Assembly: GCA_022822865.1 (NCBI GenBank)
Contig: JAJDYJ010000025.1
Span: forward strand, 1 to 59,617
Origin: Pseudomonadales bacterium
GTDB lineage: Bacteria; Pseudomonadota; Gammaproteobacteria; Pseudomonadales; Pseudohongiellaceae
Length of the DNA: 59,617 nucleotides
Direction: 5' to 3'
Shown here: positions 1 to 8,828 of the stretch, piece after piece
Layout: every line of letters begins with the position of its first letter
Numbering within the stretch: the stretch's first letter is position 1
The notes under the pieces: generated by a model
Databases searched by the model: none
What the model was told of the DNA's origin: nothing
The model's input: only the letters and a program-made list of their open reading frames with translations
Made by a program: the position numbers and the translations under genes

Positions 1-109
1 GGCTCGGCTCGGCTCGGCTCGGCTCGGCTCGGCTCGGCTCGGCTCGGCTCGGCTCGGCTCGGCTCGGCTCGGCTCGGCTCGGCTCGGCTCGGCTCGGCTC
101 GGCTCGGCT
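1..109. repeat. (GGCTC)n pentanucleotide tandem repeat
   Basis: The unit GGCTC is repeated without interruption about 21.8 times from the first base of the window to position 109, ending in GGCT followed by AACAATATGG. The array reaches the window edge, so its true length is unknown. A 5-base unit changes reading frame with each slippage step, which is how phase-variable loci work, but no gene in the window is seen to be driven by it. It lies about 205 bases beyond the stop of the ChaN-like gene. It may also mark an assembly end. Confidence 0.97.
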
Positions 110-314
110 AACAATATGGTGTCATGATCCGTGAATTTCCCGGTCAAGTGCTTTTCGCGGATTTTCATAATCCTGCCGGTAACTAGCCTCACACCGAATG
201 AGACGGAAGAGATAACATGCCCGGATAAGCCGGGTCAAGTTCCGGCAGAGCGATTCAGGGATTCCCGGAACCCCATTCCTTGCGCCCGGGAAACGGTGGG
301 GGATTCGATCGGCA

Positions 315-1244
315 TCAGCGCAATTGCGCGCAGTAGTCCTGTTCTTCCGCGGCGGGAGTGAACCAGAGGTAGTCGTGGTCGGCAATTCCGCCGAAGCGTT
401 CGAGGTAGGTCACCGGCACGGTTTCATCGGGCCGCACTTCAACGAAGGAAAGCGAGATGATTTGCTCCCGGCGCAGGCCGGGTTCGAGGGCCAGCAGGTA
501 GTTGGGCATGCCGAGATCCTGGCGGGCGTGGTATTTGCCGGCGATCAACAGGGCGGCGCCCGCGTCTCCGGCGAGGGCGCCAAGGGCCCGGGCCATGGCG
601 AGGTCGCGGCTATGCTGCACCCGCACCATGGCGGAGAACTGGCTTTCCGGGAGCAGGCCGCAGTGGCTCTCGTCGATATCGGCATGGAACTTGTCCATGG
701 CCTCGGCGTCGTACACGTACTCCGGCAGCGCGGGGCCATTGCCCCGATAGATTTCCATGACCGCGCTTTCGTCGATATTGGCGGCCGCCAGGGGCAAGTC
801 CGCCGCGAGGGCAGCAAGCAGCAGCGGCGAATAGAAATCCCAGTTCCAGCCGTCGTCCCATTCGAGCCAGCTTTTCAACGCCGCGGCGTCGGCAAACTCC
901 CGCCCGGCGACGCCCTCAAGTTTCTCCGACCGGGACGCATCGATCATCTCGAAAGCGACGCCGGACAGCGCCCGGGCGGAAATCAGCGATTCCAGCACCG
1001 CGAGCTGCAAGCGGTGGTGGTCCGCGTTGTCGTGCTTTTCGCCGAGCAGCAGGAACCGCGCCTCGCCCAGACCGTCCAGCAATTCTCCGGGTGTGACGAA
1101 GCGCTGCAGGCGGCTGTCCCAGATGCGTCCCACCAGCCCGTGGTCCTGACGCAGGGGCGATTCCCAGACCGCGGGATTCGCCGGCGGCTGGGTCGAGCAG
1201 GCGCCGGTCAGCAGCGCCACCAGGATCAGCGACAGGGTTCTAAT
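315..1244 (-). CDS. ChaN-family (haem-binding/iron-regulated) lipoprotein
   Basis: This is a ChaN-like lipoprotein of about 309 residues. The family has a cofactor/haem-binding fold and is linked to iron or haem handling at the outer membrane. The signatures are a GEKHDN block near residues 68-73 followed by HH, and an AGKYHARQDLG block with His near 239. Start choice matters. The first GTG (1220) would cut the signal peptide in half. Reading from ATT at 1244 gives a full lipoprotein signal, IRTLSLILVALLTGAC, with the lipobox Cys at 16, and a GGAGG sits 5 bases before this ATT. The ATT overlaps the TAG stop of the upstream cytochrome gene, which suggests translational coupling. The family call is firm; the rare ATT start is inferred. 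Confidence 0.85.
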   Translation of the reverse strand: MRTLSLILVALLTGACSTQPPANPAVWESPLRQDHGLVGRIWDSRLQRFVTPGELLDGLGEARFLLLGEKHDNADHHRLQLAVLESLISARALSGVAFEMIDASRSEKLEGVAGREFADAAALKSWLEWDDGWNWDFYSPLLLAALAADLPLAAANIDESAVMEIYRGNGPALPEYVYDAEAMDKFHADIDESHCGLLPESQFSAMVRVQHSRDLAMARALGALAGDAGAALLIAGKYHARQDLGMPNYLLALEPGLRREQIISLSFVEVRPDETVPVTYLERFGGIADHDYLWFTPAAEEQDYCAQLR

Positions 1245-1677
1245 TCGTGCCTCCCATCATCAGCCATTGCTCGTATATTTCATCGCTCCAGAACTCCTGG
1301 AACCAGGCGATCGCCGCGAGTTTCTCTTCGTCGCCAAGCACTTGCCCGAATCCGGGCATCTGCCCGCCCAGCGATTCGCCGCCCATGTCGATCACCCGCA
1401 ACAATACCGAAATCGGATGATGCCACGTATGGGCCGAACCGTTCAGGGGCGGCGGCGGAAACGATCCGTCGGGCAGGCGCGCGCGCCAGTCGGCGACAGT
1501 GCCTTGCGCCTCCCCGCCATGGCATTCCGCGCAATGTTCGGCGAAAACCGCCGCGCCGGCGGCTACTTGCCCGGCCGAGTACCAGCGCCCCGACATGACA
1601 TCGTCCACCGCCACCGGCGCCTCGGCCGAATCTTCGCAAGCCGAAAGCGAGCCCAGCAGCACTGTCAGCGCCAGCAT
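1240..1677 (-). CDS. monoheme c-type cytochrome, probable lipoprotein
   Basis: This is a small c-type cytochrome of about 145 residues if read from ATG 1677. It has one CAECH haem site (Cys49, Cys52, His53) and a likely distal Met ligand in GGQMPGFG near residue 107, as in class I cytochromes. The N-terminus is a short hydrophobic segment ending in LSAC, a lipobox, so the protein is probably anchored in the periplasm. The frame stays open upstream to 1854, but that extension is rich in Arg and not signal-like. No strong ribosome site decides the start. The stop overlaps the proposed start of the ChaN-like gene, so the two form a haem-related pair and probably one transcript. The electron partner is unknown. 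Confidence 0.85.
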   Translation of the reverse strand: MLALTVLLGSLSACEDSAEAPVAVDDVMSGRWYSAGQVAAGAAVFAEHCAECHGGEAQGTVADWRARLPDGSFPPPPLNGSAHTWHHPISVLLRVIDMGGESLGGQMPGFGQVLGDEEKLAAIAWFQEFWSDEIYEQWLMMGGTN

Positions 1678-1944
1678 CGAAGGGAACGCCCGCCAACCCG
1701 ACTCTCTCGCGAACTCAACTCTGCCAGAACAATTTCTTCGCAAAACCAACGCTCGAACCCAGACGGTCGCCGTTACGCTCCATCTTAGCACCATCAAGCC
1801 CGACGATCGGAACACGGCAAACTTCTTCCCGATTCCGATCACCGGATAAGACATCGGTTGAACAACTTTGCTACCATCGGCGGCACTTTCGGTTTCCGTG
1901 CGCCGGAGTTCTCGTCAAAGAAGATCGAATGCTGGCTTGAACAC

Positions 1945-2994
1945 ATGTCAATCTCTGTTGAAATTCACGACGGTGGAGCGGTCTTCCGGTATCCGCCGGA
2001 ATATGAGCTTTGCGTTCGCCAGTTCGACAAGTTGCAGGACCAACTGGACGGGGACGAGATCGGCGGCAAGGAGTATTTGCGCAGGCTCGGCGATCTCACC
2101 AGACGATATCCCCTGTTCATAGACGGTCACGCCCATGTCGGTTTCGAGCAAATGGACCGGGGCCGGATAAAAACCGCGCTCAAGTCCTTCGAACGTGGAT
2201 TCAACCTCGGCGAAGCGGCGCTGCCGCCGGATTTCAGGGGCAAGGTGGAATGGCCGCACCTGGACAACCGGCCGTTCCTCCGAGCCGCCGGCGGCGTGGT
2301 CGACTGTCTGATCGCCCTCGATGAAATTGCGAAGGCGGTCGCGCTGATGGAGAAGATCCTGGCCTGGGATCCAGACGACCACCAGGGCTGGCGCTTTCAA
2401 ATCGGTTCCGAGTATCTTCGAAACGGCAGAGAGGAAGAAGCGCGCGAAGTTTTCGAGACCAACGCCGCGGAATTCCCGCCCTATTGGTACGAGCTTGGCC
2501 TGTATTGGCTACTGCGGGAGAACCATGCGAAGGCGGCTACCTGTATGCGCCTCGGCTTCGTCGGGAATCCCTATGTCGCGGAAGCTCTCTTCGGCGCCGA
2601 ACTCATCCTGCCGCTGACGATCTGGCACGACTCCAGTTTCGCCAGAGCCGCCACCGCGCACAGTTACAGGGATTCGTTCGGCGCGTTCTGGGTCGAGAAC
2701 CTGGAGTCGATGGAATTCCTGCGCTGGCTGCACGGCCACCCCAGGGTTCTCGCGGAGCGCGCGGCGATTTTCGAATGCGGGGAAGCGCTCGTTTGGGAAA
2801 GGGATATCTCGAAACGGAGTCGGATTCTGGAACGGAGAGATTCGTTATTGGCCAAAATAGACGATAGCCTTTCCGAACAGATCGCGGTCCCCCGCGTGTA
2901 CCGGCACGGGCAGAAAGTCATGCCCTGGACGGTGGCGACCGCCGAACTGCTGCATACCTTCGGACGCAACTCGAATGGGACGCGAGGGATTTGA
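1945..2994 (+). CDS. TPR-like repeat protein of unknown function
   Basis: This is a soluble protein of about 349 residues from ATG 1945; an in-frame TTG at 1858 would add 29 unconvincing residues. The middle part has helical repeats of tetratricopeptide type, for example segments around RGRIKTALKSFERGF, DEIAKAVALMEKIL and NGREEEAREVFE, each with the small-large TPR spacing. The C-terminal third is helical and charged, with no catalytic motif I recognise. No signal peptide or membrane segment is seen, so it is likely cytoplasmic. It is divergent from the cytochrome gene and convergent with the SixA-like gene. A scaffold or chaperone role would be a guess. Confidence 0.7.
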   Translation: MSISVEIHDGGAVFRYPPEYELCVRQFDKLQDQLDGDEIGGKEYLRRLGDLTRRYPLFIDGHAHVGFEQMDRGRIKTALKSFERGFNLGEAALPPDFRGKVEWPHLDNRPFLRAAGGVVDCLIALDEIAKAVALMEKILAWDPDDHQGWRFQIGSEYLRNGREEEAREVFETNAAEFPPYWYELGLYWLLRENHAKAATCMRLGFVGNPYVAEALFGAELILPLTIWHDSSFARAATAHSYRDSFGAFWVENLESMEFLRWLHGHPRVLAERAAIFECGEALVWERDISKRSRILERRDSLLAKIDDSLSEQIAVPRVYRHGQKVMPWTVATAELLHTFGRNSNGTRGI

Positions 2995-3089
2995 CCGGGA
3001 CCGGCGCTCCCAGTGTACTGCCGAGGCTGCGGATTTGCGCGGTATCGCTACGCGTCCTGTTCGAAGGGTAGGCGTGGATTTGCGCCGCC

Positions 3090-3584
3090 TCAATCCTCAT
3101 TCTTCGGGAAATCGAATTCCACCAGCGTGGAGTCCCCGCGACTGATTTCGGACCAGCGGGCGATGGGCAGCGAGAGTTCGACCAGGCCGCAGGTGGGGAT
3201 GTTGGCGATGTCGGCTTCAGCCATTTCGTTCGCGAAGTCGGTGATGGTCGGGTTATGGCCAACGAGCATCACGGAATCGTAATCGTCGTCGACCAGGCTG
3301 GCGGCCTTCAGATACATCGCGGTGCCGCAGAAATAGAGGTCGGGATTGCTGATTACGTCTTCGACGGGGAATCCTATGGCCTCGGCCATCAGTATGGCGG
3401 TCGAGCGGGCGCGCACGGCGGGGCTGGAAACGATGCAATCGACGCTGGAATCGCGTCCGCGAAAGCGCCCTCCCATGATCGGCGCCTCCCGCTCGCCGCG
3501 GGCCGCAAGGGGGCGCTCGAAATCGCGCAACTTCGGATAGTCCCAACTGGACTTCGCGTGCCGCAACAGGAAAAGCGTTTTCAT
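3090..3584 (-). CDS. sixA: SixA-like phosphohistidine phosphatase (histidine phosphatase superfamily)
   Basis: This protein of 164 residues has the phosphatase RHA motif (LLRHAKSSWD, nucleophile His9), an SSPAVRARST block and the second catalytic His in LVGHNPT (His110). Length and motif order match the short SixA group, which dephosphorylates histidine-phosphotransfer proteins in the cytoplasm; in E. coli SixA acts on ArcB and the nitrogen-PTS protein. The substrate here is not evident because no two-component gene lies nearby. The gene is monocistronic, facing away from the DUF481 gene across a 146-base region that contains a perfect inverted repeat. The ATG start is well supported by the immediate RHA motif. 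Confidence 0.88.
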   Translation of the reverse strand: MKTLFLLRHAKSSWDYPKLRDFERPLAARGEREAPIMGGRFRGRDSSVDCIVSSPAVRARSTAILMAEAIGFPVEDVISNPDLYFCGTAMYLKAASLVDDDYDSVMLVGHNPTITDFANEMAEADIANIPTCGLVELSLPIARWSEISRGDSTLVEFDFPKNED

Positions 3585-3605
3585 TTACGATAAGTCGGCA
3601 AAATC

Positions 3606-3628
3606 GGCCGCGGAATTAATCCGCGGCC
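3606..3628. promoter_or_regulatory. perfect 9-bp-arm inverted repeat in a divergent intergenic region
   Basis: GGCCGCGGA and its reverse complement TCCGCGGCC are separated by ATTAA. The repeat lies 21 bases upstream of the sixA-like start and about 100 bases upstream of the DUF481 gene. Position and symmetry fit an operator for a dimeric regulator or a 5' leader hairpin of the sixA-like transcript. The symmetry is seen directly; the role is inferred. Confidence 0.4.
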
Positions 3629-3730
3629 CAATCCGGCGTTACCATGAATTTGACACCGGAAACTTCACAAATGGCGAATCGTGGGCAGGACTTGTAAAAT
3701 TCCGCCTACCTGAAGTCAAGGAGCCACGAC

Positions 3731-4453
3731 TTGTCTGATTCTACCTCTATTTCCTCTCTCGTCCTCATGATTCTGCTCAGCCCGGCCCTGTTCGCCGCGG
3801 AAGAAGACGAAGAAAGCCCGCTTGAAAGCGAAATCGAGTTGGGCGCCATCTATACGTCCGGAAATACGAACGACGAGAACATTCAGTTCAGAGGCGCCGT
3901 CAACTACGCTCTGGACGGTTGGGATTTCGGGCTGACAGTCGACGGTTTCCGTTCCTCCAAGGAGGACGAACTCGCGGCGCAACGGGTTTACTACGTATCG
4001 GAGGCCAATTACAACATCAACGAGGAGAGCTTCGTGCTGACGCGGCTCGCCCACGACGACGACCGCTTCAGCGGCTACGAAGGCCAGTCCGACATCTCGC
4101 TCAACTACGGACGCAATCTGCTAACGGACCGCGAAGACATGGGTCTGACGCTGAATATCGGGGGCGGCTATCGCCGCTCGAGTACGCTCGAAGAGGACTT
4201 CGACGAGGCCATGTTTCGCCTGGCCGCCGATTTCAACTGGGATTTGTCGGATTCCGCGGCTTTTCTACAGGAGTTCAGCACCGAGGCCGGCCAGGAAACG
4301 AGCATCTTTCGCGCCCGCAGCAGTATCGAAACGCAAATCGTCGAGAATCTGCTGTTACGCTTTTCGATCGATCTGAAACATCAGACCCAGGTGCCCGCCG
4401 GCCGCGAGAACACCGATACGGAAACGAGCATGACTTTCGTCATGCAATTCTGA
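3731..4453 (+). CDS. DUF481 outer membrane protein (YdiY/salt-induced type)
   Basis: This protein of 240 residues has an N-terminal signal peptide ending near ALFA and then a beta-strand-rich region typical of DUF481 outer membrane barrels: alternating aromatic and polar residues, a YTSGNTNDENIQ block and a terminal Phe (FVMQF). The family is known as YdiY or salt-induced outer membrane proteins, but its transport role is not established. The start is TTG at 3731, chosen because AAGGAG (3718-3723) precedes it by 7 bases and the signal peptide begins there. It is followed by a strong hairpin terminator and is convergent with the TonB receptor gene. Confidence 0.87.
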   Translation: MSDSTSISSLVLMILLSPALFAAEEDEESPLESEIELGAIYTSGNTNDENIQFRGAVNYALDGWDFGLTVDGFRSSKEDELAAQRVYYVSEANYNINEESFVLTRLAHDDDRFSGYEGQSDISLNYGRNLLTDREDMGLTLNIGGGYRRSSTLEEDFDEAMFRLAADFNWDLSDSAAFLQEFSTEAGQETSIFRARSSIETQIVENLLLRFSIDLKHQTQVPAGRENTDTETSMTFVMQF

Positions 4454-4456
4454 AGC

Positions 4457-4489
4457 CCCCGGGCCCGCGACGCCGCGGACCCGGGGTTT
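4457..4489. terminator. bidirectional-type hairpin between convergent genes
   Basis: CCCCGGG-C-CCGCG (4457-4469) pairs with CGCGG-A-CCCGGGG (4474-4486) around a four-base loop, giving 12 base pairs with one mismatch, followed by TTT. It sits 3 bases after the DUF481 stop and just before the end of the convergent TonB receptor gene. It could stop transcription from either side, although the T run is short. Confidence 0.65.
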
Positions 4490-4497
4490 GCGGTCGC

Positions 4498-7062
4498 TCA
4501 AAACGCGTTCCAGGTGGCCCGCAGATAGTAGAACCCGCCGTTGAATCCGAACGGCGATTGCTCCGGATAGATCAGACCCGCCACTTCGCCGTGGGGATTT
4601 GTCATCGGATACTCGTCGAAGGCGTTCTGCAGTCCGCCGATCACGGTCAGCGAGTCGCTCACTTCGTAAGCCGCCTCGAAATCGAACAGGGTGGCCGGTT
4701 CGGGATAGAAGGCGACGCTGCCGTCGTTGGTGGGCGCGTCATAGAACTCGCCGTAATGACGGACCCGCGCCATGAAGCGCCAGGCTCCCTGCAAATGGGT
4801 CCAGGTCGCGGTGAAGCGCGAATCCGGGCGGCCCCGTTCGATCTGCAGCCGGCGATTGTCGCTGGTGAAGCCCGGATCGAAGTCGGTCAGTTCGACATCG
4901 GACCAGTTGGCGACGACGGTGAGCGTACTGTCGCCCTCGCCGAGGTCGAAAGGCAGCGTGGCCACGAGGTCGATGCCGGAAGCTTCCACGGTCTGCTGGT
5001 TCGAGAAGAAGCGCACCGAAGTGAAGCTCTGGGCGTCGGAGACGCCGGCGGCGAGCAGCGCGTCGACATCGGCCTGGGTCAGGTTGAAACGGCTGGTGAA
5101 GGCGATACGGTCGGAAATCTCGATGTTGTAATAATCGAGGGTCACGTCGAGGTCGCCCGCGGAAAAAACCAGGCCCAGCGTGGTGTTCACCGACTCTTCG
5201 GGCGTCAGCGGCGTGGCGCCTTTTTGCTGCGCGATCGGGTTGGTCGGCGGCAGGGTGGCGATATCCGCCAGCCGGCCCATGTTGAACTCGGTGGTCACGT
5301 TGCGCAGGTTCGCCTGCCCCGCCGTCGGCACCCGGAAGCCGGTGCTGACCGCGCCGCGGAGGGCGACGTTGTCGGCGACCTGCAGGCGCGCGGTGAGCTT
5401 GCCGTCGAGGGTGTCGCCGAAGTCGGCGTAGTCCTCGAAGCGCAGGGCGCCGCCGACCAGCAGGACTTCGTTCACGTTCGACTCGACATCGACATATGCG
5501 CCCCAGGCGCGGACGGTGTTCTCGCCCGCGTCGCCGGGCTGGAAGCCGGGGAAGCCGTTCGAGCCGACGCCAAAGCCCTGGGCGGCCAGGTTCGGGTCGA
5601 TAAAGAACGAATTGGGTTCGCCGTTGCGGATAGTGAAGGTCTCGTCGCGGTATTCGATTCCCGTCGCCACGTTCACGCTGTCCACGTTGCCCGGAAAGAA
5701 CTGCCGCGACAGGTCGAAGTTCACCACCCGGTCGGTTTCGACATAGCCGCCGGCGTCGTAATAGGTGGGAATGTCGTTGCGCCGCGAAAGCAACTGCGGA
5801 TTGATCGTGTTGTAGATGTAGAAATCGGCGCCGCTTTGGCCGGCGACCGCGCTGAGGTCGTAGAACCAGCCCGAATCGAGTTCGCCGCGCACGCCGCCGG
5901 CGAGGCTGATGTCATCGACATAGCCGCCGAACTGGGGCGTGAAGCCGCCGGGAAATTTTTCGATCAGCGAGTAGCAGCCGGGGTCGTTGCGGATGTGAGC
6001 CAGGGCGTCGGCGTCGGGCACGTTGTCGGTAATTCCCACCGCGGGGCAATTGCCGGACATGTCGCCGGTCAGGTCGGCCACTTTTACCGAGGATCTGCCG
6101 TCAGCCAGCGTGGGCCCCTGGAATACGCCGCCCCGCGTATGCGGATTACGATAGTAGAAACCGCCCTCCACCTGCCGTTCGGCCCAGTTGCCGAACATGT
6201 AGGCTTCGGCTCCGTTACCGAGGTCTATGCCGAAATTGCCGAAGATCTTGAAATCGTCGGAAATCTCGGGGGCGCCCCAGATCTGGGCAGCAGGCTGCCG
6301 CACGCTGGTGTTGCCGGCGTTGATCAGGCCCTGGGCGTCGCCTCGCTGAACGCTGCGGCTGGTCGGATCCTGCTCCTTGAATTCGAAGCTGATATTGCCG
6401 AAACCGGCGTCGCCGAGCCCGAATCCGGCGTTGCCGGCGATCGTCAGCGCATCGCCGTCGCCTTCGAAGTGGCTGCCCCACTTGGTGTCGAGGGTAAAGC
6501 CCTCGTCGTCTTCCTTGAGCACGAAATTCATGATGCCGGCGATGGCGTCGGAACCGTATTGCGCCGAGGCGCCGTCGCGCAGCACTTCGAGCCGGTCCAG
6601 CGCGATGGCCGGGATGACCGACAGGTCGGGGCCCTGGGAACCGCCGGAGATGCCCGCGCCGAGCAGCGCGATAACCGCGGCGCGATGGCGGCGCTTGCCG
6701 TTGACGAGCACCAGCGTTGCGTCGGGCGGCAGCGAACGCAAGGTTGCCGGACGGATGAATGTCGCCGCGTCGGAGATCGGCTCCTGGGAGACGTTATAGG
6801 AAGGCACCAGGGCGGCGAGCAGCGAATCCAGATCGCTGTCCCCCTGGGACAGAAAATCGTCTCCGCCGATGACGTCCACCGGCACCGGAGAATCGTCGGC
6901 CGAACGGTCCCTGCGGCGGGACCCGACGACGAGGATTTCCTCCACGTCCTCCGCGGACTGGCCCTGGCCCGCGGGTTGGGCCTGGGCGGTTTCGGCGGCG
7001 AATGAAGTCAGAATTACAGCGGTGACAAGCAAAGGCAGGATACATTTCGTTTTCATGATCAT
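4498..7062 (-). CDS. TonB-dependent outer membrane receptor
   Basis: This is a TonB-dependent receptor of about 854 residues from ATG 7062 (ATGATCATG; the second ATG at 7056 is equally possible). A signal peptide ends near AQAQ. A TonB-box-like EEILVVGSRR follows, then a plug domain with LPPDATLVLVNGKRRH and VEVLRDGASAQYGSDAIAG-type motifs (here LEVLRDGAS), and a long barrel ending in aromatic residues (YYLRATWNAF). Upstream in-frame codons to 7107 precede the signal sequence and are not used. Substrates of this branch cannot be read from sequence; large scarce molecules such as siderophores, vitamins, glycans or peptides are usual for the family. It is divergent from the glutamate-synthase-like gene. 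Confidence 0.95.
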   Translation of the reverse strand: MIMKTKCILPLLVTAVILTSFAAETAQAQPAGQGQSAEDVEEILVVGSRRRDRSADDSPVPVDVIGGDDFLSQGDSDLDSLLAALVPSYNVSQEPISDAATFIRPATLRSLPPDATLVLVNGKRRHRAAVIALLGAGISGGSQGPDLSVIPAIALDRLEVLRDGASAQYGSDAIAGIMNFVLKEDDEGFTLDTKWGSHFEGDGDALTIAGNAGFGLGDAGFGNISFEFKEQDPTSRSVQRGDAQGLINAGNTSVRQPAAQIWGAPEISDDFKIFGNFGIDLGNGAEAYMFGNWAERQVEGGFYYRNPHTRGGVFQGPTLADGRSSVKVADLTGDMSGNCPAVGITDNVPDADALAHIRNDPGCYSLIEKFPGGFTPQFGGYVDDISLAGGVRGELDSGWFYDLSAVAGQSGADFYIYNTINPQLLSRRNDIPTYYDAGGYVETDRVVNFDLSRQFFPGNVDSVNVATGIEYRDETFTIRNGEPNSFFIDPNLAAQGFGVGSNGFPGFQPGDAGENTVRAWGAYVDVESNVNEVLLVGGALRFEDYADFGDTLDGKLTARLQVADNVALRGAVSTGFRVPTAGQANLRNVTTEFNMGRLADIATLPPTNPIAQQKGATPLTPEESVNTTLGLVFSAGDLDVTLDYYNIEISDRIAFTSRFNLTQADVDALLAAGVSDAQSFTSVRFFSNQQTVEASGIDLVATLPFDLGEGDSTLTVVANWSDVELTDFDPGFTSDNRRLQIERGRPDSRFTATWTHLQGAWRFMARVRHYGEFYDAPTNDGSVAFYPEPATLFDFEAAYEVSDSLTVIGGLQNAFDEYPMTNPHGEVAGLIYPEQSPFGFNGGFYYLRATWNAF

Positions 7063-7176
7063 ATTCCGTCTTGAATCGTTGAACGATTTGTTATTAATGT
7101 ACTCCAAATTTTAACACACCTTTGGCGACGCGTAACCTTCGAATCCCGTTTAGCTTTTCCCCATGAGAATGCCGCC

Positions 7177-8802
7177 ATGACCCCAGTCGCCCGCCTCTAC
7201 CTGCTGATCGCTTTCCTGTTCATGCCGCTGAGCCTGCTCTGGCTGCTGCTGAGCATGGACGAACTCTCCCTGACCTGGGCCGCGATCGGCTCGGCGCCAT
7301 TGCAGCTCGCGCTGTTTCTGCTGCTGTTCGCCTGGGCGGCGACAGGTACCCGTGAGTATTTCTTCAGCGCAAGCAACCTGCGCCGGAACTATCCGGTGCT
7401 GGCCAATATCCGCTACATCCTGGAGTTCTTCCGCCCCGAGATTCAGCAATACTTCATTTCCAACAATCTCGAGGAGCGGCCGTTCAGCCGCGAGCGGCGC
7501 GACATCGTCTATTCCCGCGCCAAGGGCACGAGCGACACGATCCCCTTCGGCACCCAGCGTAATCTGCTCGAAGACGGTTACCGCAGCTTGCGGCATTCGC
7601 TGCTTCCCACCCATCTCGACGCAAGCCACGGCAGAGTGTCGTTCGGCGGTCCGGCCTGCGAAAAACCTTATGACGCCTCGCGGCTGAATATCTCCGCCAT
7701 GAGCTTCGGCGCTCTCAGCGCCAACGCGGTGATGGCGCTCAACAAGGGCGCCGAACTCGGCGGCTTCGCGCACAACACCGGCGAAGGCGGCGTCAGTCCC
7801 TACCATACCCGGCACAACGGCGACCTGATCTGGCAGATTGGAACCGGATATTTCGGCTGCCGGCGGCAAGACGGCCGCTTCGACCCGGGCGCTTTCGGCG
7901 AGCGCGCCAAACTGGATCAGGTAAAGATGGTGGAATTGAAACTTTCCCAGGGCGCGAAACCTTCGCATGGCGGAGTGCTGCCCGGCGCCAAGGTGACCGA
8001 AGAAATCGCGAAGATTCGCCTGGTGGAAGCAGGCAAGACAGTGCTGTCTCCGCCCCGGCATCCGGAATTCCAAGACCCGGTGGGACTGCTCGAATTCCTG
8101 CAGAAGCTGCGCGAACTCAGCGGCGGCAAGCCGGTTGGTTTCAAGCTCGCCATCGGCAAACCATGCGAATTCAACGCCATCGTGAAAGCAATGCTGAAAA
8201 CCGGCATCCAGCCGGATTTCATTACCGTCGACGGCGCCGAAGGCGGCACCGGAGCGGCGCCGGTGGAATTCACCAACCGGCTCGGCGCGCCCTGCCTCGA
8301 AGCGACCAACCTGGTCAGCCAGATATTGCGGGGCGCCGGGTTGAAGCAGGATATTCGCGTAATCAGTTCGGGCATCACCGCGACCGGATTCGACATGCTG
8401 GAAAAGATCGCCCTGGGCGCGGACGCCGTCAACGCCGCCCGCTCGATGATGCTCGCCCTCGGCTGCATCCAGGCCCGCGCCTGCAACACGAACCGGTGCC
8501 CCACCGGCGTGACGACCCAGGACAAGGCGCTCGGCCGCGCCATAAACGTCGAGGAAAAAGCGCGGCGGGTCTATCGCTTTCAGCGCGCGACGGTGGAGGC
8601 GTTTCTGGAGTTGTGCGGCGCGATGGGCCTGAACGGCCCGGACGAACTATGCGCCGAGCATCTGTACATCCGCCGCGACGACGGCGTACATACCTACGCG
8701 GAAGTCAATTGTGCGCTGGAGCCCGGCCAACTGCTTTCAGGCGGTGACGTGCCAGGGGTATTCCGGCGCGACTGGGAAGCGGCCAGTCCGGACAGATTCT
8801 GA
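7177..8802 (+). CDS. membrane-anchored FMN-binding glutamate-synthase-like protein
   Basis: This protein of 541 residues has two hydrophobic helices in the first 55 residues and then a glutamate synthase (GltB-type) FMN barrel. The cluster motif CIQARACNTNRC (Cys430, Cys436, Cys441; C-X5-C-X4-C) matches the 3Fe-4S site of glutamate synthases, followed by PTGVTTQ. The glutamine amidotransferase domain and the GXGXG domain of full GltB are absent, so it cannot make glutamate alone. Such stand-alone proteins are often annotated FMN-binding glutamate synthase family, with unknown physiological substrate. The gene is monocistronic, divergent from the TonB receptor and convergent with a small lipoprotein gene. 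Confidence 0.93.
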   Translation: MTPVARLYLLIAFLFMPLSLLWLLLSMDELSLTWAAIGSAPLQLALFLLLFAWAATGTREYFFSASNLRRNYPVLANIRYILEFFRPEIQQYFISNNLEERPFSRERRDIVYSRAKGTSDTIPFGTQRNLLEDGYRSLRHSLLPTHLDASHGRVSFGGPACEKPYDASRLNISAMSFGALSANAVMALNKGAELGGFAHNTGEGGVSPYHTRHNGDLIWQIGTGYFGCRRQDGRFDPGAFGERAKLDQVKMVELKLSQGAKPSHGGVLPGAKVTEEIAKIRLVEAGKTVLSPPRHPEFQDPVGLLEFLQKLRELSGGKPVGFKLAIGKPCEFNAIVKAMLKTGIQPDFITVDGAEGGTGAAPVEFTNRLGAPCLEATNLVSQILRGAGLKQDIRVISSGITATGFDMLEKIALGADAVNAARSMMLALGCIQARACNTNRCPTGVTTQDKALGRAINVEEKARRVYRFQRATVEAFLELCGAMGLNGPDELCAEHLYIRRDDGVHTYAEVNCALEPGQLLSGGDVPGVFRRDWEAASPDRF

Positions 8803-8828
8803 GACCGGCCGCTTTCCGGCAGGCGGGA

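Noticed and set aside
220..234. CCCGG-ATAAG-CCGGG hairpin as terminator of the ChaN-like gene
   Set aside because: Only 5 base pairs, no T run, about 80 bases from the stop.
122..385. 87-codon open frame on the - strand
   Set aside because: No signal, domain or ribosome site, and it overlaps the 3' end of the ChaN-like gene.
3650..3655. TTGACA as a -35 box upstream of the DUF481 gene
   Set aside because: No acceptable -10 sequence at 16 to 18 bases distance.
3919..7005. 1028-codon open frame on the + strand
   Set aside because: It lies opposite the TonB receptor gene; composition and lack of any domain mark it as an antisense shadow in GC-rich DNA.
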